Assembly (NCBI RefSeq): GCF_000820025.1
Contig: NZ_CDBI01000088.1
Coordinates: 4,132-50,354 of the forward strand
From: Aeromonas popoffii
GTDB taxonomy: Bacteria > Pseudomonadota > Gammaproteobacteria > Enterobacterales > Aeromonadaceae
DNA length: 46,223 nucleotides
Direction: 5' to 3'
The stretch's first letter is position 1. The number at the start of each line of letters is the position of its first letter. Shown piece after piece: positions 1 through 9,199 of this stretch. The notes under the pieces were generated by a model. That model was not told the DNA's origin, ran no database searches, and worked only from the letters and a program-made list of their open reading frames with translations. The position numbers were made by a program, and so were the translations under genes.

Positions 1-3000
1 CCTCGCTGCCGCACAGGCAGCTCAGAAGTCCGCCACAATCTCGTCGTGTACGTGCATCACCCTCGCTGCCGCACAGGCAGCTCAGAAGAATGCCGCAATC
101 ATGCAATGCGCGAATCATGACCTCGCTGCCGCACAGGCAGCTCAGAAGTGTTTGCGGGTCTACCATCAGGCTGATGTCGTCCTCGCTGCCGCACAGGCAG
201 CTCAGAAGCAGGCCCATCGACAACACTAATGCGATGATAGCCTCGCTGCCGCACAGGCAGCTCAGAAGAGATGCACGATTACCAGGTGGAGGGGGCCGAC
301 CCTCGCTGCCGCACAGGCAGCTCAGAAGAGGGGCCGCCGATGCGGACGACATCATCGGGACCTCGCTGCCGCACAGGCAGCTCAGAAGTGGCCCGGGAGC
401 ACCATTGTCTCTACAAAGTCCCTCGCTGCCGCACAGGCAGCTCAGAAGAGGAGCGTGAGTTGGTTGCCACCTGTACTGACCCTCGCTGCCGCACAGGCAG
501 CTCAGAAGAAGCACGGCCCTGACGTTCTTGGGCTTCCTGGCCTCGCTGCCGCACAGGCAGCTCAGAAGCTTGAGAGAATGCGGAGTTCCGCATCTAATAA
601 CCCTCGCTGCCGCACAGGCAGCTCAGAAGTTCGGGGCTGGGCATTGAGCATCACCAGAGCCCCTCGCTGCCGCACAGGCAGCTCAGAAGGAGAACGCAGG
701 TCAGCGAGCACCGTGGCCGTCCCTCGCTGCCGCACAGGCAGCTCAGAAGGCGTGGCAGCTCGACTATCTCGTCCCCTGACACCTCGCTGCCGCACAGGCA
801 GCTCAGAAGAGAGGCGGTACAAGCGGCGGAGCAGCTGCTCGCCTCGCTGCCGCACAGGCAGCTCAGAAGAAGGGCGAAACGGTAGCAGGCCACACCTTCG
901 CCCTCGCTGCCGCACAGGCAGCTCAGAAGTTGCCGGTGCCTGATGTGTGGGCTCCATTGTCCCTCGCTGCCGCACAGGCAGCTCAGAAGATCTTCCCGCC
1001 GTGGGATGTGACCTCTACCCACCTCGCTGCCGCACAGGCAGCTCAGAAGGTCATGCCAATGGTTCCCGAACCGGTCAGGGTCCTCGCTGCCGCACAGGCA
1101 GCTCAGAAGTGGTTGAGCTGCTGCCGGTGCCTGGTACGTTGCCTCGCTGCCGCACAGGCAGCTCAGAAGGTACCGGATCGACATCACCCGCACCTCGACC
1201 ACCTCGCTGCCGCACAGGCAGCTCAGAAGACCAAACAGTTTTCAACCAACCAAAGGAAATCCCCTCGCTGCCGCACAGGCAGCTCAGAAGAACTGAACAT
1301 GGCCCGGGCGCGCGCTACTGGCCCTCGCTGCCGCACAGGCAGCTCAGAAGCGCAGCGTTTGTCTGTAACACCGAGTCGAGTTCCTCGCTGCCGCACAGGC
1401 AGCTCAGAAGTCGGAAGCCAAGCCGATTGCCTTCTGCTCGATCCTCGCTGCCGCACAGGCAGCTCAGAAGTCTGGTCACAGAAGGGAACCGGTGGAGCCA
1501 CACCTCGCTGCCGCACAGGCAGCTCAGAAGAGCTCCATGACCTCACCGCTCTCACCTTCTGTCCTCGCTGCCGCACAGGCAGCTCAGAAGTGGCCCGGGA
1601 GCACCATTCGCTGTTTGCGGTCCCTCGCTGCCGCACAGGCAGCTCAGAAGGTAACCTGGACGATGAGCCGGCCCCGGAAAGCCCTCGCTGCCGCACAGGC
1701 AGCTCAGAAGAGGATGATGGAGATCCCCCAGCGCGAATATCTCCTCGCTGCCGCACAGGCAGCTCAGAAGAACTGAACACAGCCCGAGTGCGCGCCGCTG
1801 GCCCTCGCTGCCGCACAGGCAGCTCAGAAGTGGACTGGTTGGGTCACCCACTGACCGGCTATCCTCGCTGCCGCACAGGCAGCTCAGAAGAAGGTTCGCT
1901 GGCCTCACCCCAAGCGCACTTTCCTCGCTGCCGCACAGGCAGCTCAGAAGTCGGTCAGCTTGGTGGTAACGGCGGCATCAACCCTCGCTGCCGCACAGGC
2001 AGCTCAGAAGTGGCTGAAGAGACACATCACAGACCTGAAGAACCTCGCTGCCGCACAGGCAGCTCAGAAGATCGAACAACTGGCCGCAGACTACCACAAC
2101 GCCCTCGCTGCCGCACAGGCAGCTCAGAAGGCTGATCTGGGCCTTGGTGTACCAGCCTGCCTCCTCGCTGCCGCACAGGCAGCTCAGAAGATGGGTGCCA
2201 GCTGGTTTGTGCAAACCTCCTACCTCGCTGCCGCACAGGCAGCTCAGAAGACCGACACACCTGGGTGCTGGCCAGCAACCCACCTCGCTGCCGCACAGGC
2301 AGCTCAGAAGTTTACCCAGCGCCGGATGCTGATGGGTGGATTCCTCGCTGCCGCACAGGCAGCTCAGAAGTGGCCAGCCTGTGCCGCCTTGGTCGTCACT
2401 GTCCTCGCTGCCGCACAGGCAGCTCAGAAGTGCTGGGGGCTCTGGTAACCAGGCGGAGCAATCCTCGCTGCCGCACAGGCAGCTCAGAAGGACAGCAGGC
2501 CATTGAAGATGGCCAAGCGAAGCCTCGCTGCCGCACAGGCAGCTCAGAAGAACGGTATCGAACTGCTCGGCAGTCACGTTGACCTCGCTGCCGCACAGGC
2601 AGCTCAGAAGAGGCCGAACACGGCGCGGCCCAGCGGCCCCATCCTCGCTGCCGCACAGGCAGCTCAGAAGTCGCCAGTGGCCAGTACCAGCAATACTTTA
2701 AGCCTCGCTGCCGCACAGGCAGCTCAGAAGTGTGAGACCGATGAGGAGTTCGATTACCTTGTACCTCGCTGCCGCACAGGCAGCTCAGAAGCCGGAGCCG
2801 TCCGCGTTCTGTAGCAGATACTCCCTCGCTGCCGCACAGGCAGCTCAGAAGCGGCCCCGCTGCACGTAGACCGTGCTAGCCATCCTCGCTGCCGCACAGG
2901 CAGCTCAGAAGAAAACGGTAAGCCAAAGAAATGATGGGGATGACCTCGCTGCCGCACAGGCAGCTCAGAAGGTTCGATGAGCGAGATACTCCCACGGCTT

Positions 3001-4351
3001 ATCCCTCGCTGCCGCACAGGCAGCTCAGAAGCGGTCAACCCAGAGGTCCCGACATGAGCATCTCCTCGCTGCCGCACAGGCAGCTCAGAAGTGGTTAAGG
3101 TGGAAGATTAAGCGGGTAGTGATCCTCGCTGCCGCACAGGCAGCTCAGAAGTTGGCGAGGAGTGGCAACCAGAGCCTATCAATCCTCGCTGCCGCACAGG
3201 CAGCTCAGAAGGATTACGGCGGCATCAGTGCCAGCCTCGGTCACCTCGCTGCCGCACAGGCAGCTCAGAAGTCACCGGTAAATGACCCTTCTGAGGTATA
3301 GAGCCTCGCTGCTGCACAGGCAGCTCAGAAGCGCGACACCCCCAGCCGGCGGGCAACTTCGGTCCTCGCTGCCGCACAGGCAGCTCAGAAGGCTGAGCAG
3401 ATAGCCGCGTTCAACGCAGCCAGCCTCGCTGCCGCACAGGCAGCTCAGAAGAACGAGTTCAACGTCAACGTTGCCGACCTGTTCCTCGCTGCCGCACAGG
3501 CAGCTCAGAAGTGGTGCCTCAAGCCCAGCAGCGGCATTAAGCCCCTCGCTGCCGCACAGGCAGCTCAGAAGTGAACACCAGCGATGAACGTGGCTCTGTT
3601 AGTCCTCGCTGCCGCACAGGCAGCTCAGAAGAGCTCGCCCGGCGCCGTATCGAAACCCCAGACCCTCGCTGCCGCACAGGCAGCTCAGAAGTGTTTCAGC
3701 AGTACATCGGAAGGCCGGCAGAACCTCGCTGCCGCACAGGCAGCTCAGAAGAGAAACAGAGGCGTTCATGGATGAAATGACCACCTCGCTGCCGCACAGG
3801 CAGCTCAGAAGCCGTTCATCTTCACCTGCGAGCCGGAGTAGTACCTCGCTGCCGCACAGGCAGCTCAGAAGAGACACCGGGATGATTGCTATACCGTCTC
3901 GCACCTCGCTGCCGCACAGGCAGCTCAGAAGAGGACTCGCTGGCTCAGATTGCGGCGGAGACCCCTCGCTGCCGCACAGGCAGCTCAGAAGATCCCGAGC
4001 CAGCTTATCAAAGCGCAGGTGCTCCTCGCTGCCGCACAGGCAGCTCAGAAGTGGAAACATCCAACGGCAAGACCCGTATCGAACCTCGCTGCCGCACAGG
4101 CAGCTCAGAAGAAGGCCCAGCTTCAGAACCTGCGCAACAAGAACCTCGCTGCCGCACAGGCAGCTCAGAAGTTGCCCCAAGTGCCAGCCGTCACGCCGCT
4201 GTTCCTCGCTGCCGCACAGGCAGCTCAGAAGAGTGAAATCACCATCGAGATCAGCAATACCCACCTCGCTGCCGCACAGGCAGCTCAGAAGAAGGCTGAC
4301 GTAGCCCTTGGCAGTGTCAATAACCTCGCTGCCGCACAGGCAGCTCAGAAG
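1..4351 (+). CRISPR. Type I-F CRISPR array, 73 repeats / 72 spacers
   Basis: A 28-bp repeat recurs every 60 bp from base 1 to 4351. It holds the hairpin core CTGCCGCACAGGCAG followed by CTCAGAAG. I count 73 repeats: 10 from position 1, 11 from 602, 25 from 1263 and 27 from 2764. Spacers are 32 nt, except three of 33 nt at 569-601, 1230-1262 and 2731-2763. All repeats look identical except the one at 3304-3331, which has C to T at 3313; this turns one stem C:G pair into a wobble pair. The stem-loop followed by an eight-base handle like the I-F CUAAGAAA places the array in subtype I-F, transcribed on the plus strand. The leader and cas1, cas2-3 and csy genes should therefore lie left of the window. 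The array is probably cut by the window edge. The last repeat (4324-4351) is not degenerate. Confidence 0.98.
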
Positions 4352-4714
4352 TGACGACGACTGGGGGGAGTGTTCACCTCGGGAATATCTGCTCAGTCGG
4401 GTATCACAACCCTAAGCGGGAAAAAGTGTCTGGATCTATGTGGCCAAATCCAAAAGCATAGTGACAATTTCGAATCAGACCGATGTCAAGGGTTTACAAC
4501 TAGTTAGTTTGCCAGCGAAGGTAAGGGGGCATCCGAGTGGATGATATGTCATTAGCATCAACTCTCGGCCACATACTAGGGGGAGCAGTCGATGGTGAAA
4601 TGAATTGATATCGTGGAATACCTACTAGTTGCTAAATGTGGTACCCCACGTGGTACCCCAATCCAAAAAGCACAAAGGGCTAGCTTCACTGTTAAGCTAA
4701 CACTTTGTTTTATA
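4352..4714. other. Gene-poor stretch between CRISPR trailer and tRNA-Thr
   Basis: I see no convincing coding region here. It is richer in A+T than the flanking genes. It contains a near-perfect direct repeat, GTGGTACCCCAC followed by GTGGTACCCC (about 4639-4660), and the tRNA terminator at 4663-4708. Next to a tRNA-Thr(CGU) gene, which is a common integration site, the repeats could be a relic of integrase arm-binding sites, but this is only inference. Confidence 0.6.
4663..4708 (-). terminator. Rho-independent terminator of tRNA-Thr
   Basis: Read on the minus strand, a long stem pairs ACAAAG..TTAGCTT with AAGCTAG..CTTTGT around a loop of about seven bases. It is followed by GC and a run of five T. 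It lies just downstream of the tRNA gene on the same strand. Confidence 0.85.
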
Positions 4715-4790
4715 TGGTGCCGATAAGGGGGATCGAACTCCTGACCTTCGCATTACGAATGCGCTGCTCTACCAGCTGAGCTATATCGGC
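4715..4790 (-). tRNA. thrW: tRNA-Thr(CGU)
   Basis: The minus strand gives a 76-nt cloverleaf that begins GCCGATATAGCTCAG, has anticodon loop TTCGTAA (anticodon CGT at 4755-4757, reading ACG), and has a T-arm with GTTCGATCC. The acceptor stem GCCGATA/TATCGGC is fully paired, with discriminator A and an encoded CCA. It closely resembles E. coli thrW, from memory. This tRNA is often used as an integration site by mobile elements. Its 3' end faces the CRISPR array. Confidence 0.97.
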
Positions 4791-4875
4791 GTGGCACTAG
4801 ATTCCCGAAAACAGTGGGTCAAGTCAATGAGTCCCTCTTCTTTTTATGAATAAGCTCATGGAGTTAGCGTCGGGA

Positions 4876-5616
4876 TCAGAGATCGGCAAACTCCGGGATA
4901 TGGGCTCTGCCGCGGCTCTCGAGAAAATCGAGCAGGGCGCGTGGGGATCGTGCCAGGATCCTGTCCTGCGGGAAGTTTGCCTCGGTCACCAGCCGATGAC
5001 AGTGCTCGAAATCCCCCAGGCTGAAAGCCACGTGGGAGTCGGAGCCGAAGGTGAGATAGGCGCCCAGATCCCGCGCTGATTCTACGATGGCGCGGCAGTT
5101 TCCTTCGCTACCCGGGCGGGAGTGACTGAAGGAGGAGTTGTTGAGTTCCAGCGCCACTCGGTATTCCGCGGCGGCTTTGACCACGGCCTGGATATCGATG
5201 GGGAAGGCGGGGTTGCCCGGGTGACTTATCATGTCGACCCGACCGCTCTTGATGGCGTTGATCATGGCCTGTGTATGAGTTGCCTGATCGCAGGGGGGAA
5301 ATACAGGTTCGTGGAAGCCGGCCATGATCATGTCGAGCCGTGATTCGTAACGTTCGGGGAAGTCGATCTCGCCATCAATGTTTTTGATGTTGGCTTCGAT
5401 GCCACGCAGTATGCCGACCCCGTCGACCATCCGCGGCAGCACATGCAGATTGACGAAGTGCCAGAAGTGGGGAGCATCGGCCATGTCCGGGCCGTGATCC
5501 GTGGTGGCAAACAGCTTGATCCCCTTCGCCCTGGCGATGGGCAGATAGTCGTGAATGGTACTGTAAGCGTGGGTGCTGGCGACGGTATGGGTGTGGGTAT
5601 CGACCGTATACTTCAT
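4876..5616 (-). CDS. ycdX: PHP-domain phosphatase, YcdX family
   Basis: A 246-residue protein of the PHP metal-dependent phosphoesterase family, close in length to E. coli YcdX (245). Metal-binding motifs are visible in order: VDTHTHT near the N-terminus, [26 protein letters not shown] and GSDSH. YcdX-type proteins bind three zinc ions and hydrolyse phosphate esters, and are linked to swarming in E. coli. The physiological substrate is not known to me. I chose the ATG at 5616 (MKYTVD), which is preceded by a strong AGGGGAGATAAG ribosome site. A longer reading to 5649 is possible but lacks such a site. The gene stands alone, with the tRNA 85 bp beyond its stop. It is expected to act in the cytoplasm. 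Confidence 0.92.
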   Translation of the reverse strand: MKYTVDTHTHTVASTHAYSTIHDYLPIARAKGIKLFATTDHGPDMADAPHFWHFVNLHVLPRMVDGVGILRGIEANIKNIDGEIDFPERYESRLDMIMAGFHEPVFPPCDQATHTQAMINAIKSGRVDMISHPGNPAFPIDIQAVVKAAAEYRVALELNNSSFSHSRPGSEGNCRAIVESARDLGAYLTFGSDSHVAFSLGDFEHCHRLVTEANFPQDRILARSPRALLDFLESRGRAHIPEFADL

Positions 5617-6024
5617 CTTATCTCCCCTTCTGGCGTGAGGCGCCAGCATAGCAAAGGCGGCGGGTCGAGACCACGTTGTGGCTTGTCATACTTTGTCACA
5701 AATTGCGTGGGCGTTGACAAAGTTTGAACACGCTTGGCCGCCATGATGGATGAATCGATGCAAGCCTGAACTCGCATCGATGGGTTGGATCCGGATGGTG
5801 CAACCTTTTTTTCCCCGCCGTCGCTCCCTGCGACGGTTTTTTTATCCGCGTATCGGTACCAGTGCCAACAGGGCAAAAAAATGCCCAACTAGCATGGAGC
5901 AGGTTGGGCGAGACTTAATGCTTAATTACAGTGGCATAGATATAGAGTGTTGTTTGCCCGATAAGTTCCCGCCTTGTTCTCCATTTTTAGCAAAAACATT
6001 CCACTAACACCTGTTCACATTCTC
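5617..6024. other. Intergenic region between ycdX and psrA
   Basis: There is no gene I can support here. It should contain the ycdX promoter (minus strand). It also contains a plus-strand intrinsic terminator at 5818-5843 that has no obvious plus-strand gene in front of it. A TTGACA occurs at 5714-5719, but no convincing -10 box follows at normal spacing. A short hairpin, GGGCA/TGCCC, occurs near 5872. Confidence 0.6.
5818..5843 (+). terminator. Orphan intrinsic terminator
   Basis: CCGTCGC, the loop TCCCT and GCGACGG form a perfect 7-bp stem directly followed by seven T on the plus strand. No plus-strand protein gene ends upstream, so it may close a small RNA. See the findings. Confidence 0.8.
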
Positions 6025-6068
6025 TTGACATAAAAGGTTGTGAAACGTACTTTTTAAACATTCGTTTA
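6025..6068 (+). promoter_or_regulatory. psrA-fadE promoter with PsrA-like operator
   Basis: A perfect -35 box, TTGACA, lies at 6025-6030. A weak -10, TACTTT, follows at 6048-6053 after 17 bp. Just downstream, at 6055-6068, is the perfect palindrome TAAACATTCGTTTA, that is AAAC-N4-GTTT, which matches the known PsrA operator pattern of pseudomonads. The site covers the likely transcription start, so PsrA should repress its own operon until bound by long-chain fatty acid or acyl-CoA. Confidence 0.75.
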
Positions 6069-6081
6069 AGAGAGGTGTTCT

Positions 6082-6735
6082 GTGAGTAAAATCGATACCA
6101 AAAACCGTATTCTCGATGCCGCCGAGGTGTTGTTTGCCGAACGGGGGTTCGCCGATACCTCTTTGCGTCTGATCACCAGCGAGGCCGATGTCAACCTGGC
6201 CTCGGTCAACTATCACTTCGGCTCTAAAAAGGAGCTAATCCAGGCGGTGCTCGACCGTTATCTGAGCCTGTTCATGCCTGAGCTGGATGCGCGCCTGAAC
6301 ACCTTGATGGAGCAGGAGCAGCTGACACTGCTGCAACTCTTTGAGAGCTTTGTCGAGCCGCTGATGAAACTCTCGGCAGTGCGGGCCAACGGTCCGGCCA
6401 TCTTCATGCAGCTGCTGGGGCGCGGCTATATCGACAGCCAGGGTCACCTACGCCGCTTTATCACCGCCCACTATGGCCCGATCTTGATGCGGATAACCCA
6501 GGCGATCTCCAAGGCCAATCCGGCCCTGTCGCCAGCGGATCTCTTCTGGCGCCTGCACTTCACCCTGGGCACGGTCGTGTTCACCATGGCCTCCGCCGAT
6601 GCGCTACGCGACATTGCCCTGGCCGATTTTGGCCAACAGCTCGATGTGGAAGGGCTGGTGCGCAACGTTATTCCTTATCTGGCGTCCGGAGTCGGGGCGC
6701 CCGTGGAGTCGACCAGGCTCTCCCTGGCCGTGTAA
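6082..6735 (+). CDS. psrA: TetR-family fatty-acid regulator PsrA
   Basis: A 217-residue TetR-family repressor. The N-terminal DNA-binding domain (about residues 5-55) reads RILDAAEVLFAERGF, then TSLRLITSEADVNLASVNYH and FGSKKELIQAVLDRY, which is very like Pseudomonas and Shewanella PsrA. The rest is a helical ligand-binding domain. PsrA proteins bind long-chain fatty acids and control beta-oxidation genes. The GTG start at 6082 is preceded by AAGAGAGGTG. A PsrA-type palindrome sits in its own promoter, and fadE follows after a 48-bp gap on the same strand, which fits an autoregulated psrA-fadE operon. The neighbours and the operator support PsrA over other TetR types. Confidence 0.88.
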   Translation: MSKIDTKNRILDAAEVLFAERGFADTSLRLITSEADVNLASVNYHFGSKKELIQAVLDRYLSLFMPELDARLNTLMEQEQLTLLQLFESFVEPLMKLSAVRANGPAIFMQLLGRGYIDSQGHLRRFITAHYGPILMRITQAISKANPALSPADLFWRLHFTLGTVVFTMASADALRDIALADFGQQLDVEGLVRNVIPYLASGVGAPVESTRLSLAV

Positions 6736-6783
6736 CAACCAACAATAAATCAACGGAAACAGTGAAATAGAAGGAACTTGAGT

Positions 6784-9108
6784 ATGATCACATTGCTTGT
6801 CCTGCTGGTGCTGGCGATAGCCGTTGTGCTCGGCGTACCCTCCATCCGTAAAAAGGTGGTAACCCGTCCGGTGTTCGGCATCTTCAAAAAGATATTGCCG
6901 CCCTTGTCAGCTACCGAGCGGGAGGCCATGGAGGCCGGCTCCGTCTGGTGGGATGGCGAGTTGTTTCGCGGTAACCCCGACTGGAAAAAACTGCACGGTT
7001 ACGGCAAGGCCGAACTGAGCGCCGAAGAGCAGGCCTTTATCGACAATCAGGTCGAAACCCTGCTCGCCATGGTCGATGACTTCAAGATCGTCAACGAAAC
7101 CAAAGACCTGCCGGAGCCTGTGTGGGACTACCTGAAGAAGGAAGGCTTCTTCTCCCTGATCATTCCGAAATCCTACGGCGGCCGTGAATTCTCGGCGATT
7201 GCCAACTCCACCATCGTTACCCGCATCGCCACCAAGAGCCTGAGCGTAGCGGTCACCGTCATGGTGCCCAACTCCCTTGGCCCGGGCGAGCTGCTGATGC
7301 ACTACGGCACCCAGGCCCAGAAAGATTTCTGGCTGCCGGGGCTGGCCAATGGCAAAGAGGTGCCCTGCTTCGCCCTGACCGGGCCGGAAGCGGGCTCGGA
7401 TGCGGGCGCCATTCCCGACAAGGGGATCGTCTGCAAAGGGATGCACAAGGGTGAAGAGGTGCTGGGTATTCGCCTCAACTGGAACAAGCGCTACATCACC
7501 CTGGCGCCCCGCGCCACCGTGCTGGGGCTGGCGTTCAAACTCTATGACCCGGAACAACTGCTGGGTGACAAGGAAGAGCTCGGCATCACCTGCGCGCTCA
7601 TCCCCACCAGCCACCCTGGCGTGCGCGTTGGCGATCGCCACTACCCCATGGGTCTGGCGTTCCTGAACGGCCCGACCTTCGGCAAGGATGTGTTCATTCC
7701 GCTCGACTGGATCATCGGCGGCCCGGATTACGCCGGTCGCGGCTGGCGCATGCTGGTCGAATGCCTCTCCGCCGGTCGCGGCATCTCGCTGCCTGCCCTG
7801 GGCACCGCTTGCGGTCACATGGCGAGCCGCACCGTGGGGGCTTACTCCTACGTGCGTAAACAGTTCGGCATGTCCATCGGCAAGTTTGAAGGGGTGCAAG
7901 AGGCGCTGGCTCGCATCGGCGGCCTCACCTATCAGCTGGAAGGGGCCCGTCGCATGACCGCAGGTTCCCTGGACTTGGGTCAGGCTCCGGCCATCGTCAC
8001 CGCCATCTCCAAGTACCACATGACCGAAATGGCGCGCCAGATCATGGATGACTCCATGGACATCCACGCCGGTCGTGCCATCCAGCTCGGCCCGAAAAAC
8101 TACACCGGCTACGCCTACATGGGTATTCCGGTCGCCATCACGGTGGAAGGGGCCAACATCCTGACCCGTAACCTGATGATCTTCGGGCAAGGGGCCACCC
8201 GCTGCCACCCTTACGTGTTTGCCGAGCTGGAAGCGGCCGCCGACACCGACGTGGAGCGCGGTCTCGAGAAGTTTGACGCCCTGCTGATGAAGCACATCGC
8301 CTTCGGTGCCGGCAACTTCTTCGGCGCCCTGTTCCAGGGGCTGACCCTGGGTCAGTTCAACGGCGCACCTGTGGCTGGCGAGACCGCCCGCTACTACAAG
8401 CAACTCTCTCGCATGAGTAAAGGGCTGGCGCTCTGTGCCGATGTCTCCATGCTGATGCTAGGTGGGGAGCTCAAGCGCAAGGAGATGATATCCGCCCGTC
8501 TTGGCGATGTGCTGAGCCACCTCTATCTGGCTTCCGCCACCCTCAAGCACTATGAGGATCAGGGGCGCATGGTCTCCGATCTGCCGTTCGTGCAGTACGC
8601 AGTGGAGCGTAACCTCTATCTGATCGGCAAGGCGTTCGAAGGTTTCTTCCAGAACTTCCCGAACAAGGTGGTGGGTGCCGTGCTCAAGCGGGTCGTCTTC
8701 CCGCTCGGCGTTGGCTACAAAATGCCGGCAGACGATCGCTGCCACGCCATCTGTCTGGCCATGATGAAGCCGGGCGAGTTCCGCGACCGTCTGACCGCCC
8801 TCTGTTATGTCGGCAAGGATGATGCGGATCCGGTCGGTCTGATGGAACGCGCCTTCCAAGCCATGGTGGCGGTACAGCCCTACGAGAAGAAGCTGGTGCA
8901 GGCCCAGAAAGAGGGCAAACTGCCCCGCAAGATGGCACTGCCGGAGCTGGTTGCCGCCGCGCTTGCCGGTTCCATCCTGAGCAAGGATGAAGCGGACAAA
9001 CTGCTGGCCGCCGATGCCTTGCGCTACGAAGCAATTCAGGTAGACAACTTCGCCCCGGGCGAGCTGGAAGGTCTGTCTCAGCCGAACCCAGTGGTGCATG
9101 CCGCCTGA
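6784..9108 (+). CDS. fadE: Acyl-CoA dehydrogenase FadE
   Basis: A 774-residue FadE-type acyl-CoA dehydrogenase, somewhat shorter than the 814 residues of E. coli FadE. It catalyses the first, FAD-dependent step of beta-oxidation, making trans-2-enoyl-CoA. One hydrophobic N-terminal segment (about residues 1-17, MITLLVLLVLAIAVVLG) suggests membrane attachment. Dehydrogenase motifs follow: IPKSYGGREFS, CFALTGPEAGSDAG, LNWNKRYITLAPRA and HAGRAIQLGPKN. The C-terminal third is the extra domain typical of FadE. I chose ATG 6784 because AAGGAA lies seven bases upstream of it; the TTG at 6778 would be too close to this site. It lies directly behind psrA and ends before a strong terminator. Confidence 0.93.
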   Translation: MITLLVLLVLAIAVVLGVPSIRKKVVTRPVFGIFKKILPPLSATEREAMEAGSVWWDGELFRGNPDWKKLHGYGKAELSAEEQAFIDNQVETLLAMVDDFKIVNETKDLPEPVWDYLKKEGFFSLIIPKSYGGREFSAIANSTIVTRIATKSLSVAVTVMVPNSLGPGELLMHYGTQAQKDFWLPGLANGKEVPCFALTGPEAGSDAGAIPDKGIVCKGMHKGEEVLGIRLNWNKRYITLAPRATVLGLAFKLYDPEQLLGDKEELGITCALIPTSHPGVRVGDRHYPMGLAFLNGPTFGKDVFIPLDWIIGGPDYAGRGWRMLVECLSAGRGISLPALGTACGHMASRTVGAYSYVRKQFGMSIGKFEGVQEALARIGGLTYQLEGARRMTAGSLDLGQAPAIVTAISKYHMTEMARQIMDDSMDIHAGRAIQLGPKNYTGYAYMGIPVAITVEGANILTRNLMIFGQGATRCHPYVFAELEAAADTDVERGLEKFDALLMKHIAFGAGNFFGALFQGLTLGQFNGAPVAGETARYYKQLSRMSKGLALCADVSMLMLGGELKRKEMISARLGDVLSHLYLASATLKHYEDQGRMVSDLPFVQYAVERNLYLIGKAFEGFFQNFPNKVVGAVLKRVVFPLGVGYKMPADDRCHAICLAMMKPGEFRDRLTALCYVGKDDADPVGLMERAFQAMVAVQPYEKKLVQAQKEGKLPRKMALPELVAAALAGSILSKDEADKLLAADALRYEAIQVDNFAPGELEGLSQPNPVVHAA

Positions 9109-9136
9109 GTTTATCGCAGTCACTGAACCTCATGAG

Positions 9137-9164
9137 AAACCGGCCTGTTTGGCCGGTTTTTTTG
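9137..9164 (+). terminator. Terminator of psrA-fadE
   Basis: AAACCGGCC, a short loop and GGCCGG, then a run of seven T, 28 bp after the fadE stop codon. Confidence 0.9.
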
Positions 9165-9199
9165 TTTGTTCACCATGCATTTACAACCGCGATGACTTC

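Noticed and set aside
90..4354. Many open frames across the CRISPR array that encode repeated LAAAQAAQK, PRCRTGSSE or SLPHRQLR motifs
   Set aside because: The 60-bp period is divisible by three and the repeat has no stop in several frames, so open frames arise without any coding role.
4370..4400. Degenerate extra CRISPR repeat after the last one (GTTCACCTCGGG..CTGCTCAG)
   Set aside because: It resembles the generic I-F repeat start only by chance-level matches and has no hairpin.
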